Source of the DNA: an uncultured Acetatifactor sp.
Lineage (GTDB): Bacteria > Bacillota > Clostridia > Lachnospirales > Lachnospiraceae
Direction: 5' to 3'
Length of the DNA: 64,000 nucleotides
Assembly (NCBI GenBank): GCA_910585665.1
Contig: CAJUFI010000006.1
Span: 1-64,000 of the forward strand
In this document: positions 9,501-18,557 of the stretch, in pieces
Position numbering within the stretch: position 1 is the stretch's first letter
How the letters are laid out: every line of letters starts with the position of its first letter
Translations under genes and position numbers: made by a program
The notes under the pieces: generated by a model
Seen by the model: the letters and a program-made list of their open reading frames with translations, nothing else
The model's database searches: none
Told to the model about the DNA's origin: nothing

Positions 9501-9719
9501 AACATAGAGGCACCGCTTGATACATTAAGGCAAGCGAATGAGGAATTGCTTATTAATACACTTTCCAAGCTTGGGTTGACTGGAAATATGATGGGCAACA
9601 ATCCGCAGACTATCGTTGTAAAGCTGATTGCAGATGGTAAGAACCTTACAGATTTGGTTATCAGGAATGGAAAAGTGCGCCAGATGTCCAGTGGCATGAA
9701 TCCATTCGCGCTTACTTAA
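6522..9719 (+). CDS. Phage tail tape measure protein
   Basis: 1065 residues from the ATG at 6522 (GGAGGTG upstream), later than the first possible ATG. The start is typical (GTIRINTKIDTKGLNKG), followed by long Ala-rich helices, a hydrophobic stretch near residues 766-795 (FLTSPIGIAIAAVAALIAIG), and two internal repeats around FFSGLWKGIKETF and FFSGVWKGIKDAF near residues 825-885. It sets tail length and assists DNA ejection. It is the last phage gene; distal tail, lysis and lysogeny genes are missing, so the tail operon is truncated here. Confidence 0.9.
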   Translation: MAQYDGTIRINTKIDTKGLNKGESLIKGSFDRIGSAAKKLAATIAAAFAVGKIIEFGKAAIQAAADFEAMEAQFSQVFGDMESVASKSLSQIAKQAGITEERMKSSYTKIAAFAKTTGMDAAGSIDLANRAMVAVADSAAFYDRSLEDVTESLQSFLKGNYENDAALGLSATEFTRNAAANKLYGKSFIELSEAQKQLTLLQMVEDANRLSGALGQAAREADTWTNQTGNLNQALANLKANLGKFILPVAIQAVKMVTNVINAINAMISKLYAAASAFRSFSSLLTGNQASAGAGVQGAGLGTTAEDYSGAAAAADSLAESTEGVADATKDAKKAAEAYLSPLDEINKLGKEEASAGSGAGAGGIDASGGVDFGSLAGGDTVIDEIDRKAQALMETLAGLIKPFKDAWESEGASTVEAVRFAFGSLGELARSVGKSFYEVWTNGTGTQTLELILQIAQNVLDTIGNVADRLNEAWNANDVGTSIIQGIFDIYNTILGTVERITGATAEWAGELDFTPLLESINGLLESMQPLTENIGDGLAWFYENVLLPIAGWAIEDAVPAFLDMLSAAIGTVNEVIEALKPLGAWLWDEFLQPLGEWAGEAVISAMETITDLLQKFGDWVSENQETIQGFAITLGVLFSASMAAKILSAAASLGEYIINAGGLVAALKATTASLVANTAAWFSNIAAKIADKAETLAIIGLYAKDFIVNLAKGTAALVKQAAQFAINTAAKIADTAAQVAMTAATVAWNAACALATAATTAFGAAVAFLTSPIGIAIAAVAALIAIGILVYKNWDTIKEKAIEIWGAIRDWFKKTIEKIKEFFSGLWKGIKETFANVGSWFKEKFEGAVTGIKNAFSSVGDFFSGVWKGIKDAFGNIAGWFKDKFSAAWEAVKNVFSKGGKIFDGIKDGILNGLKSVINCIIDGINKVISIPFKGLNTALEGIKSVSIAGFKPFDWLPTIDVPQIPRLATGAVIPANKEFLAVLGDQKHGTNIEAPLDTLRQANEELLINTLSKLGLTGNMMGNNPQTIVVKLIADGKNLTDLVIRNGKVRQMSSGMNPFALT

Positions 9720-9743
9720 AGTGTCACTAGTAGTGTCACTAGT
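9720..9743. repeat. Tandem 12-bp repeat at the end of the prophage
   Basis: AGTGTCACTAGT occurs twice head to tail immediately after the tape measure stop codon. It marks the junction between phage sequence and host genes. Confidence 0.6.
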
Positions 9744-9852
9744 AGAGATTAGGGCGGCATCACACGGAAGAGGGCAAAATTCTGAAAGCCGCATAAACAC
9801 GGACTTCCTCCAAAATGCGGGACATTAAAAAAGTGGCTAAAATGTGATAAAT

Positions 9853-9893
9853 TTAAGGTATCCTTAAGGATTCGGTAAAGACATTTAAGGATT
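9853..9893 (+). promoter_or_regulatory. Direct repeats TTAAGG(ATT), likely response-regulator site
   Basis: TTAAGG at 9853, TTAAGGATT at 9864 and again at 9885 give spacings of 11 and 21 bp, the helical phasing of OmpR/PhoB-type regulator sites. They lie 65-100 bp upstream of the ABC exporter start. The regulator is not in the window. Confidence 0.45.
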
Positions 9894-9955
9894 GAAATGG
9901 GAAAATGGAACCTGTAAAGGCCGCATACGCGGAAACGAAACGGAGGTACTGATAT

Positions 9956-10714
9956 ATGAAGAAAGTTCTGCTGAAAACCGAGGGCCTGAGTAAATCCTTT
10001 TCAAACGGCGGCGTGCTGCAGCATGTGCTGAAGAACATCGACCTGCAGCTCTATGAGGGCGACTTCACTGTCATCATGGGAGCCAGCGGCGCTGGGAAAT
10101 CCACGCTTTTATACGCCCTCTCCGGGATGGATACGCCCACCCTGGGCACTATTACCTGCGGGGAGGAGGTCATATCCGATTACAGTTCCGATGAGCTGGC
10201 TGTCTTCCGTCGCAGGGCCTGCGGCTTCGTGTTCCAGCAGATCTACCTGATCGACGGCATGAGCGTCATGGACAATGTGCTGGCGGCGGGGCTTCTGGTG
10301 AACCGGGACAGAAGGGAAGTGCGGGAGCGGGCGAAAGAGCTGCTGCAGGCGGTGGGCATCCAGGAAGCATCTTGGGGAAAATTCCCCACCCAGCTTTCGG
10401 GGGGAGAGGCCCAGCGGGTGGGCATCGTCCGCGCCCTGATCAATTCCCCCCGGATTGTCTTTGCCGACGAGCCCACGGGAGCCCTGAATTCCAAGACCGG
10501 CCTGGATGTCCTGGACACTTTGACCCGGTTCAATGAACAGGGCGTCAGTATGGTCATGGTCACCCACGACATGCGCTCGGCCAGACGGGGCAACCGTATC
10601 CTGTACCTGAAGGACGGCGCTATCCTGGGAGAGTGCGACCTGGGCAGATATGTATCCGGCGACAGGGCGCGGCATGAAAAACTGGCCGCTTTCTTAGGGG
10701 AAATGGGGTGGTAG
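9956..10714 (+). CDS. ABC exporter ATP-binding protein (MacB/LolD/BceA type)
   Basis: 252 residues. Walker A GASGAGKST is near residue 44, the signature LSGGEAQR near 148, Walker B IVFADEPTGALNS near 168 and the H-loop VTHD near 203. The FADEPTGALN form is characteristic of the MacB/LolD/Bce branch, which drives FtsX-type permeases. The stop overlaps the permease region. It probably powers export of, or resistance to, a peptide or lipid-active compound; the substrate is unknown. Confidence 0.88.
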   Translation: MKKVLLKTEGLSKSFSNGGVLQHVLKNIDLQLYEGDFTVIMGASGAGKSTLLYALSGMDTPTLGTITCGEEVISDYSSDELAVFRRRACGFVFQQIYLIDGMSVMDNVLAAGLLVNRDRREVRERAKELLQAVGIQEASWGKFPTQLSGGEAQRVGIVRALINSPRIVFADEPTGALNSKTGLDVLDTLTRFNEQGVSMVMVTHDMRSARRGNRILYLKDGAILGECDLGRYVSGDRARHEKLAAFLGEMGW

Positions 10715-10716
10715 AC

Positions 10717-13062
10717 ATGAGGAAAAGCATTCTGATAGCAGCGTCCAATCTGCGCAGGGCCAAAGGGCAGACGGCAGCCATCACCGTATTGATTCTGCTG
10801 GCTTCCGCCATGCTGAACCTGGGGCTGATGCTGTCCCTGGACTACAAAGACAACTTCGTCCGCTGCTTTGACAATCTCCACGACGGCCATGTGACGCTGG
10901 GAATCAGCGCCAGAGACCCCGGAATGGAGGATTTCCTGGAGGAAGTCTTTCGGGAGGACGGGCGTGTGGTGGAGTATACGAAAAACGATGCCCTGATCAT
11001 GGAGGGATACTTCTCCTACAACGGAGGAGAGATCAACACGGAATTCGTGATCATGGAAAAAGAGACGGCCCTGAACCGCCCGGTGGGCAGAATGGAAATC
11101 GTGGAGGAAGGGGATGAAAAAAGCGGCATCTATCTTCCCATGCTGTACGGGGCGGATGGGAAAATCGCCGTGGGAGAGGACGTTGAAATCACCATCGGGA
11201 ACCATACGATGCGCTACAGGGTCTGCGGGTTCCTGAACAGCGCCATGGCCGGATCCCACAATTGCGCCATGAGCGCGCTGCTGCTGACGGCGGACCAATA
11301 TGAGGAGCTGGAAGAAGCGGGATATGCGCCGGCATCTACTTATATTTCGGTGCGGATCCGGGACAAGGCGGAGAGCGAGGATTTTGAAGCGGCGCTGAAA
11401 AACAAGGCATCCGCCAGATACCAGTCCGTCAGGCTGCTCAGCAATAACTATGAACTGGTATCCTCTTCCCGCTATATCTCCCAGATGATATGTGCCGGTG
11501 TAGTCAGCGTCATGGCGTTTATCGTGACACTGATCACGCTGGTGGTGATTTCCTCCAATGTGATCCAGTATGTCCAGGAGAACATGAAGAATCTGGGGGC
11601 CTTAAAAGCTGTGGGATATCAGAGCAGACAGATTGTGGCGGGGCTTCTGCTGCAGTTCCTGGGGGTGGTGTTTCTGGCTGCCGCGGCGGGCATCGGTCTC
11701 TCCTATTGCCTGTTCCCGGCGGTAAACGACATGATGATCTCCCAGACGGGGATTCCCTACAGGGTGCATTTTCTGCCCATGTCCTGTGCCATTACCCTCT
11801 GCGCCATGGTAGGGGCCGTGGCCCTTGTGGTATGGCTGTCCGCGGGAAGAATCCGGAAGATCGATCCCATCGTCGCCCTGCGCCAGGGCGTCCTGACCCA
11901 CAGTTTCAAGCGCAACCATGTGCCGCTGGAGCGGACGGGAGCGCCTTTGCAGCTGGCGCTGGCCCTGAAGACCTGTGCTTCCGGGATGAAACAGAATGTC
12001 ACGGTCTGCACCACGATGCTGGTGCTCTCATTGGTCTTGGTGTTCTCGGCGCTGATGGTGGAAAATGTGATTGTGGACATGGCTCCTTTTATCAATCTGA
12101 TTGTGGGGGAGACGGCGGATTCCTGTATCAATGTCAAGGCAGAAGCGGAGGAGGCGCTTCGGGAGAGGGCGGAAGCGGAGGAGGATATCACGAAGCTCTA
12201 TCTGTACAATTCCGAGGAGGTGCGCCATGTGGACGGGGTCGCGCTGACCGCCACCATGGCGGAGGATTTCTCCCAGGTGAACAACCAGGATGTCTGCTAT
12301 CGGGGACGCTTTCCCAGGTTCGACAATGAAGTGGCCATCGGCGCAAAATATGCCAGGGAAAGAGGGCTGAGAATCGGGGACGAGATTACCCTGACAGCAG
12401 AGGGGAGAGAGGCGGATTATCTGATCTGCGGCTTTACGCAGATATCCAATAACCTGGGCAAGGACTGTCTGCTGACCAGAGAGGGCTATGAGCGGATGGC
12501 GGCGTTTTCCAGCATCAGCTTTTACATCAATCTGAAAGAGGGAACGGACATAGACGGGTTCAATGAAAGGATGGAAGAGCAGCTTGGAGACGGCATGAAC
12601 ACTGCCATCAATATCCTGTCGGTCATCGAGGGCTCGGCGAGGGTCTATGTATCGCTGATGAGGGTCATCATCGTGGCGATTCTCCTGTTGAGCGTGGCCA
12701 CCATCGCTTTCGTACTGTATCTGCTGGTGAGGACACTGCTGAACAGCAGGAAAAGAGATTACGGCATCTTAAAGGCTCTGGGATTTACCACAGGCCAGCT
12801 TGTCCTGCAGACGGCGGCCAGCTTTCTGCCGGCGGTGGCTCTTTCCACCATAGTGGGCATTCTGGTGAGCGCCCGGGTCATCAATCCCCTGACGGCGCTG
12901 TTCCTGAGCGGAATCGGTATCGTGAAATGTACTTTTACCGTTCCTGTGGGACTGATTGCGGCATCGGGAGCAGGTATGGTGCTCCTGGCCTTTGGGCTGG
13001 CCTGCCTGCTGTCCCTGCGGATTCGGAAGATTGCCCCTGTGGATTTGCTGGCCGGGGAGTAG
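10717..13062 (+). CDS. FtsX-family ABC transporter permease
   Basis: About 781 residues from the ATG at 10717; an earlier GTG at 10708 overlaps the ATPase stop. The architecture is duplicated: one TM near residues 18-40, an extracellular MacB-core-like domain, three TMs near 265-385, a second extracellular domain, then three TMs near 655-775 ending in RIRKIAPVDLL. Each half carries the conserved LKAVGYQSRQI/LKALGFTTGQL motif after its TM, which contacts the ATPase. It pairs with the preceding ATPase. Confidence 0.88.
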   Translation: MRKSILIAASNLRRAKGQTAAITVLILLASAMLNLGLMLSLDYKDNFVRCFDNLHDGHVTLGISARDPGMEDFLEEVFREDGRVVEYTKNDALIMEGYFSYNGGEINTEFVIMEKETALNRPVGRMEIVEEGDEKSGIYLPMLYGADGKIAVGEDVEITIGNHTMRYRVCGFLNSAMAGSHNCAMSALLLTADQYEELEEAGYAPASTYISVRIRDKAESEDFEAALKNKASARYQSVRLLSNNYELVSSSRYISQMICAGVVSVMAFIVTLITLVVISSNVIQYVQENMKNLGALKAVGYQSRQIVAGLLLQFLGVVFLAAAAGIGLSYCLFPAVNDMMISQTGIPYRVHFLPMSCAITLCAMVGAVALVVWLSAGRIRKIDPIVALRQGVLTHSFKRNHVPLERTGAPLQLALALKTCASGMKQNVTVCTTMLVLSLVLVFSALMVENVIVDMAPFINLIVGETADSCINVKAEAEEALRERAEAEEDITKLYLYNSEEVRHVDGVALTATMAEDFSQVNNQDVCYRGRFPRFDNEVAIGAKYARERGLRIGDEITLTAEGREADYLICGFTQISNNLGKDCLLTREGYERMAAFSSISFYINLKEGTDIDGFNERMEEQLGDGMNTAINILSVIEGSARVYVSLMRVIIVAILLLSVATIAFVLYLLVRTLLNSRKRDYGILKALGFTTGQLVLQTAASFLPAVALSTIVGILVSARVINPLTALFLSGIGIVKCTFTVPVGLIAASGAGMVLLAFGLACLLSLRIRKIAPVDLLAGE

Positions 13063-13124
13063 GGATTGATTGGCCGGGCGCAGACAGCGGAAATCGAGGA
13101 GCCTCTGCCCGAACAGGTGAGAAC

Positions 13125-14501
13125 TCAGCCCGCTGAGGATCTCTCCTGTTCCTCGGTGCGGGTCAGCTGTCGGATCCAGCGGAAGCTGTTGCCATAGATG
13201 GCGGCCGGGATGCATTTCAGGTACTGGTCCGCGTTCAGCACCAGCAGCACGATGACCGGGGAGGCGTTCCAGAGGAAGGCGCAGGCGAAGGACAGGGGGA
13301 TGACGATACACCAGATGACGATTAAGTCCATAATCATCACGTACCGGGTGTCCCCGCCGCCGCAGATGACGCCGGTGTTCATGCACATCTGGTAGGACAT
13401 CGCCACCAGCACGGTGGATTCGATCAGGATAAAGGCGTTGGCCAGGCTCTCCGTCTCCGGTTCCAGCACGTACAGGCCAAGCAGAGGGATGCGGATTAGG
13501 AACAGGATGGTTCCCAGCAGGACGCCGATGCAGAGGAATATCACCTGGAACGTCCTGGTATACTCCCTGACTTTGGCCACATCGCCGGTGCCCACGGTCT
13601 TCCCGGTCAGGATGGCGGCAGCGGAGGAAGCACCCACCGAGGTGACTTTCAGGAACAGGAAGATGGCGGAGGAGATGGAATGGGCCGCGATGGCGCCCGA
13701 GGACATATGCCCTAAAATCACGGTCTGCAGCGCCGTGTTGCAGCCCCACAGGAAGCCGGTGGTCACCACGGGAAGGCTGACACGTATGTAGTCATTCACC
13801 AGCGCGATATCTGCGGAGACAAGGTCTTTCGCCCGCAGCTTCAGCCGCTCGTCCCGGATCAGCACATAGCATGCCACAATCAGGCATTCCACGATGCGGG
13901 CGGTCAGGGTGCCGATGGCAGCGCCCCGGACGCCCATCTCCGGAAAGCCGAAGCGGCCGTTAATCAGGGTGTAGTTGATGGAGCAGTTCAGCACCAGCGC
14001 AACAATAGACACGTACAGCGCGATGTTCACCTTCTCCACCACCCGCATGCCGCCCAGCAGGATCGTAGTCACGGCGAAGAACAGGTAGCTGAACCGGACG
14101 ATTGCCAGATAATCCATGCCCTGCCTGACGATATTCTCGTCATTGGTGAAGATGCCCACGGCCCCGTGGGGGAACAGGCTCACCAGGGCGAGGAGGAGCG
14201 CGGCGATGGCCAGCGCGGCCCAGAAAGCGACGGCCATCAGCCTGCGGACGGGATCCGTCTTCTTCCGGCCCCAGTACTGGCTTGCCAGCACCACCATTCC
14301 GTTGCTGATTCCGAAGATGAGCTGCTGGAGGATGAACTGAATCTGGTTCACCGCCGCCACGCCGGAGAGGGCGGTCTCCGAATAGCCGCCCAGCATCACA
14401 TTGTCCGCCAGATTCACGCTGAGCACCACGGCCTGCTGGAGCATCAGAGCGCTCATGAGCTTGATAAATGTTCTGTAGAATGACTTGTCTCTGGTCAGCA
14501 A
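13125..14501 (-). CDS. MATE-family efflux transporter
   Basis: 458 residues from a TTG at 14501, which has AAAAGGGAG 8 nt upstream. A longer frame would overlap the FeoAB gene and has no membrane character. Twelve hydrophobic segments; typical early motif LMSALMLQQAVVLSVNLADNVMLGG and mid-protein GAIAAHSISSAIFLF. These transporters use a cation gradient to export drugs or metabolites. Convergent with the permease gene (62 bp gap). Confidence 0.88.
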   Translation of the reverse strand: MLTRDKSFYRTFIKLMSALMLQQAVVLSVNLADNVMLGGYSETALSGVAAVNQIQFILQQLIFGISNGMVVLASQYWGRKKTDPVRRLMAVAFWAALAIAALLLALVSLFPHGAVGIFTNDENIVRQGMDYLAIVRFSYLFFAVTTILLGGMRVVEKVNIALYVSIVALVLNCSINYTLINGRFGFPEMGVRGAAIGTLTARIVECLIVACYVLIRDERLKLRAKDLVSADIALVNDYIRVSLPVVTTGFLWGCNTALQTVILGHMSSGAIAAHSISSAIFLFLKVTSVGASSAAAILTGKTVGTGDVAKVREYTRTFQVIFLCIGVLLGTILFLIRIPLLGLYVLEPETESLANAFILIESTVLVAMSYQMCMNTGVICGGGDTRYVMIMDLIVIWCIVIPLSFACAFLWNASPVIVLLVLNADQYLKCIPAAIYGNSFRWIRQLTRTEEQERSSAG

Positions 14502-14617
14502 AGTTTCAACTCCCTTTTGATATGATATCCTCTCGGAATTTCCAGATTGCATATCACGCTGCTTTCCGGAATTCCTTTGGCCCATTGGTGTCGTCCAGCG
14601 CCAATGCCTGATGCTTC

Positions 14618-16975
14618 CTAAAATGCGAGAGCCAACCCAATCAGCCTGACGATGAATGCCGCAATCCACGCGATGGCGCACTGGCCAGCCACCACGCCCG
14701 CAGCCCATTTCCAGCCCATCTCCCGCTTGATGGAAGCGATGGCGGCCACACAGGGCGTGTAGAGGAGACAGAACACCAGCAGACTGGCGGCGGCAAGGGG
14801 CGTGATGGCGACAAACAGCATCTCTGTGGTGCCGAACAGCACATTCAAAGTGGAGACCACGCTTTCTTTGGCCATGAAGCCTGTGATCAAAGCGGTGGAC
14901 ATCCGCCAGTCACCGAATCCCAAGGGCTTCAGGACAGGGGTGATGACACCCGCCGCCGCGGCCAGCATGCTGTCCTGGGAATCCGCCACGATATTCAGAT
15001 GGAAGTCAAAGGTCTGCAGAAACCAGATGACGATGGTGGCCACGAAGATTACCGTGAAAGCCCTCTGGAGGAAGTCTTTTGCCTTGTCCCAGAGGAGCCT
15101 TCCCACGTTCTTGGCCCCGGGGAGCCGGTAGTTGGGCAGCTCCATGACAAAGGGCACCGCTTCGCCCCTGAAGGCCGTCCCTTTCATCAGGAAAGCCATC
15201 AGGATCCCCAGCGCGATTCCCAGCACATACAGCCCAATCATCACCAGAGCGCCCCGCCCAGGGAAGAAGGCGGCTGCGAAAAAGCCGTAGATGGGGAGCT
15301 TGGCCGAGCAGCTCATGAAGGGCGTCAGCAGGATTGTCATCTTCCTGTCCCGCTCCGAGGGCAGCGTCCGCGTGGCCATGACCCCCGGCACCGTGCAGCC
15401 GAAGCCAATCAGCATGGGCACGATGCTGCGGCCCGAGAGACCAATCTTGCGCAGCAGCTTGTCCATGACGAAGGCCACTCTGGCGATATAACCGCTGTCC
15501 TCCAGAAGAGAGAGGAAGAAGAACAGGGTCACGATGATGGGAAGGAAGCTCAGGACGCTTCCCACGCCATTGAAAATACCGTCTATGATCAGCGACTGGA
15601 GCACTTCATTCACATTGGCCCCTTTCAGGGCAGTATCTGCCAGCCCGGCCAGGAAATCCACCGCCAGGGCCATCAGCTCCTGGAGCCATGCGCCGATTAC
15701 GTTAAAGGTCAGCCAGAACACGATTCCCATGATGCCCAGAAAAGCGGGGATGGCTGTATATTTTCCCGTCAATATCTTGTCAATTTTTGCGCTCCTGGCG
15801 TGTTCTTTGCTCTCTCTGGGCTTCACTACCGCGGCCCCGCAGACCTCCCTGATGAAGGAGAAGCGCATATCGGCAACGGCTGCCGCCCGATCCATGCCGC
15901 TTTCCGTCTCCATCTGGCAGATGATGTGCTCCAGCATCTCCTTCTCGTTCTGATCCAGTCCCAGGGCCTCCAGGATGCGGGAATCTCCCTCGGTGAGCTT
16001 GCTGGCGGCGAAGCGCACGGGAATATCCGCTCGTTTCGCGTGATCCTCAATCAGGTGCATGATGGCGTGAAGACAGCGGTGTAATGCGCCGCCGTGCTGG
16101 CCTTCCTTGCAGAAATCGATTCGGCCGGGGCGCTCCTGGTACTTTGCCACATGGAGGGCATGCCCAATCAGCTCCCCGATGCCTTCGTTTTTGGAAGCGG
16201 AAATCGGAACCACGGGGATGCCCAGCATGTCCTCCATCTCATTAATCTGGATGGAGCCGCCGTTGCCCCGGACTTCGTCCATCATGTTCAGGGCCAGCAC
16301 CATGGGCACGTCCAGCTCCATCAGCTGCATGGTCAGGTAGAGGTTCCGCTCTATATTGGAGGCGTCCACGATGTTGATGATGCCCTTGGGATGTTCCCGC
16401 AGAATGAACTGCCTGGTGACGATTTCCTCGCTGGAATAGGGGGACATGGAATAGATGCCCGGGAGGTCGGTGATCAGGGTATTGCTGTACCCTCTGATGA
16501 CGCCGTCCTTCCTGTCCACGGTGACGCCGGGGAAATTGCCCACATGCTGGTTGGAGCCCGTGAGCTGGTTGAAGAGGGTAGTCTTGCCGCAGTTCTGGTT
16601 CCCGGCCAGGGCGAAGGTCAGCGTGGTGTGTTCGGGCAACGGATTTTCGCCTTCTTTTGTGTGATATTTCCCGCCTTCTCCCAGACCGGGGTGGGCTTTG
16701 GCCTTTGTCTCTGGGGCTTCGGTGTGCGCGGGAACTTCCGGCGCGTTGTCGCGCACCTTGCAGATGGTGATTTTCTCGGCGTCCGCCACCCGCAGGGTCA
16801 GTTCATAGCCGTGGAGCATGAACTCCATGGGATCCCCCAGCGGGGCGTATTTTATCAGGGTGATGTCTGTGTTCGGAATGACTCCCATGTCCAGGAAATG
16901 CTGCCGCAGCGCCCCTTCGCCGCCCACAGCCTCGATGGTGGCCCATTTTCCGATTGGTAATTCTTTTAACGTCAT
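14618..16975 (-). CDS. feoB: Ferrous iron transporter, FeoA-FeoB fusion
   Basis: 785 residues. Residues 1-74 are an SH3-like FeoA domain (PIGKWATIEAVGGEG...MGVIPNTDI), followed by a 45-residue low-complexity linker, then FeoB. The G domain shows G1 GNQNCGKTT (about 124), G3 DLPGIYS and G4 NMMDE, and the membrane half has the two Gate regions with Cys-containing segments (PMLIGFGCTVPG, YTPCVAAI). It imports Fe2+ under anaerobic conditions. FeoA and FeoB are usually separate proteins. A start at 16975 fits the FeoA N-terminus. Confidence 0.92.
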   Translation of the reverse strand: MTLKELPIGKWATIEAVGGEGALRQHFLDMGVIPNTDITLIKYAPLGDPMEFMLHGYELTLRVADAEKITICKVRDNAPEVPAHTEAPETKAKAHPGLGEGGKYHTKEGENPLPEHTTLTFALAGNQNCGKTTLFNQLTGSNQHVGNFPGVTVDRKDGVIRGYSNTLITDLPGIYSMSPYSSEEIVTRQFILREHPKGIINIVDASNIERNLYLTMQLMELDVPMVLALNMMDEVRGNGGSIQINEMEDMLGIPVVPISASKNEGIGELIGHALHVAKYQERPGRIDFCKEGQHGGALHRCLHAIMHLIEDHAKRADIPVRFAASKLTEGDSRILEALGLDQNEKEMLEHIICQMETESGMDRAAAVADMRFSFIREVCGAAVVKPRESKEHARSAKIDKILTGKYTAIPAFLGIMGIVFWLTFNVIGAWLQELMALAVDFLAGLADTALKGANVNEVLQSLIIDGIFNGVGSVLSFLPIIVTLFFFLSLLEDSGYIARVAFVMDKLLRKIGLSGRSIVPMLIGFGCTVPGVMATRTLPSERDRKMTILLTPFMSCSAKLPIYGFFAAAFFPGRGALVMIGLYVLGIALGILMAFLMKGTAFRGEAVPFVMELPNYRLPGAKNVGRLLWDKAKDFLQRAFTVIFVATIVIWFLQTFDFHLNIVADSQDSMLAAAAGVITPVLKPLGFGDWRMSTALITGFMAKESVVSTLNVLFGTTEMLFVAITPLAAASLLVFCLLYTPCVAAIASIKREMGWKWAAGVVAGQCAIAWIAAFIVRLIGLALAF

Positions 16976-17174
16976 AGGGATTCTCCTTCACTTTGGTAAG
17001 GACAAATCAGCGCATGCAAAAATACGAACCTACTATACTGCAATCCGGCGGGCTTTGTCAAGGAGAATTTAAGGGCCTGCCAGTCATGGGGCCCGGGTGC
17101 CCGGGGAATGGAAAAAAGGCAAGAAAATACAGGAAAAAGGTAGGATTACAGGTTGCGGAAACCAGGCCGGGAGT

Positions 17175-17194
17175 GTAAACTGGAAACAGTTTAC
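17175..17194. promoter_or_regulatory. Perfect 8-bp hairpin with GAAA loop in the pepC leader
   Basis: GTAAACTG-GAAA-CAGTTTAC ends 25 bp before the pepC ATG and before its ribosome site. It could be an operator or an mRNA-stabilising GNRA hairpin. Confidence 0.45.
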
Positions 17195-17219
17195 CATATC
17201 AGACGAAAGAGGTAGGAAA

Positions 17220-18557
17220 ATGAGCGAAAATATCACAAAGGAACTGCTGGAGCGGCTCAGCTGCAAAGACCCGGACTGCCAGGTGGCGAGGAACGCCGTG
17301 ATGGAGAACGGCCTGAAGGCCTCGGCGAAGAACGGGGAAGTCCAGCGCACGTTACACCACAGTTTTTCCGTGAAGCTGAAGCAGGGGGCCATCACGAACC
17401 AGAAGCAGAGCGGACGCTGCTGGATGTTCGCGGCACTGAATACCTTCCGGTTCGAAATCATCAAGAAGCTGAACCTGGAGAACTTTGAGCTCTCCCAGAG
17501 CTATCTGTTCTTCTATGACAAGCTGGAGAAGGCGAACTTCTTCCTGGAGAGCATCCTGGACACGCTGGACGAGCCCACAGGAGGCCGTCTGGTCGCGTGG
17601 CTTCTGTCCGCGCCCATGAACGACGGCGGGCAGTGGGACATGCTCTGCAGCCTGGTGGACAAGTATGGCGTGGTTCCCAAGTACGCCATGCCTGAGTCCA
17701 AGGCCTCCTCCGCTTCCGGGGAGATGTGCAGCGCGCTCACCACGAAGCTGCGGGAGGACGCCTGCCGCCTGCGCAGCGCTTATGGGAACGGGGCAAAGCG
17801 TGAAGAGCTGGCCGCCCAAAAGGAGGAGATGCTGGGGGAAATCTACCGCATCCTGTGCATCTGTCTGGGGGAGCCGCCCAAGACCTTTGACTTCGAGGTG
17901 GAGGACCAGGACGGCAAGTTCATCCGAGAGTGCGGCCTGACGCCCAAGGCCTTTTATGAAAAATATGTGGGGCTGAACCTGAATGACTACATAAGCCTAA
18001 TCAATGCGCCCACCGCGGACAAGCCTTATCACCGAAGCTACAGCGTGAAGTTCCTGGGCAATGTGAAAGAGGGCCGTCAGGTGCGCTATCTGAACCTGGA
18101 GATTGGGGAGCTGAAGAAAGCGGCCATTGCCCAGATGAAGGATGGGGCTCCGGTGTGGTTCGGCTGCGATGTAGGGAAGTGCTCCACCAGGGACGGCGGC
18201 GTCATGGACACCAATGTCTATAAGCTGGAGGAGCTCCTGGGTGTGAAGTTCGGCATGGACAAGGCCGAGAGATTGGACTACGGCGAGAGCCTGATGACCC
18301 ATGCCATGGTGTTCCAGGGCGTGAACCTGGACGAGGACGGCAAGCCCAACCGCTGGCGGGTGGAGAACAGCTGGGGCGAGGAGCCCGGCGAGAAGGGCTA
18401 CTATGTCATGAGCGACGACTGGTTCGACGAGTACATGTACCAGGTGGTGGTGAATAAGAAGTACCTTTCAGAGGAACTGGTGAAGGAGTACGAGTCGGAG
18501 CCCATCCTGCTGGAGCCCTGGGATCCCATGGGATCGCTGGCTGTGGTGAGAGACTGA
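17220..18557 (+). CDS. pepC: Aminopeptidase C (bleomycin hydrolase family, C1B)
   Basis: 445 residues from the ATG at 17220 with GAGGTAGG upstream; the longer frame start at 17097 has no ribosome site. The papain-like catalytic Cys lies in QSGRCWMFAALN (about 66), the His in MTHAMVF (about 360) and the Asn in ENSWG (about 382). It is a cytosolic, normally hexameric peptidase releasing N-terminal residues. Length is normal. A degenerate fragment of a second copy lies at 26952-27085. Confidence 0.93.
   Translation: MSENITKELLERLSCKDPDCQVARNAVMENGLKASAKNGEVQRTLHHSFSVKLKQGAITNQKQSGRCWMFAALNTFRFEIIKKLNLENFELSQSYLFFYDKLEKANFFLESILDTLDEPTGGRLVAWLLSAPMNDGGQWDMLCSLVDKYGVVPKYAMPESKASSASGEMCSALTTKLREDACRLRSAYGNGAKREELAAQKEEMLGEIYRILCICLGEPPKTFDFEVEDQDGKFIRECGLTPKAFYEKYVGLNLNDYISLINAPTADKPYHRSYSVKFLGNVKEGRQVRYLNLEIGELKKAAIAQMKDGAPVWFGCDVGKCSTRDGGVMDTNVYKLEELLGVKFGMDKAERLDYGESLMTHAMVFQGVNLDEDGKPNRWRVENSWGEEPGEKGYYVMSDDWFDEYMYQVVVNKKYLSEELVKEYESEPILLEPWDPMGSLAVVRD

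Noticed and set aside
10243..11298. Long open frame on the minus strand across the ABC exporter genes
   Set aside because: It is antisense to two well-supported genes; its composition (His/Gln/Pro rich) is typical of the reverse frame of GC-rich coding DNA, and it has no ribosome site.
14502..14708. N-terminal extension of the MATE transporter
   Set aside because: It would overlap the feoAB 3' end and has no membrane or signal character; the TTG at 14501 has a well-spaced ribosome site.
14999..16960. Long plus-strand frames opposite feoAB
   Set aside because: Shadows of the FeoA-FeoB coding frame; no start signals and no recognisable domains.
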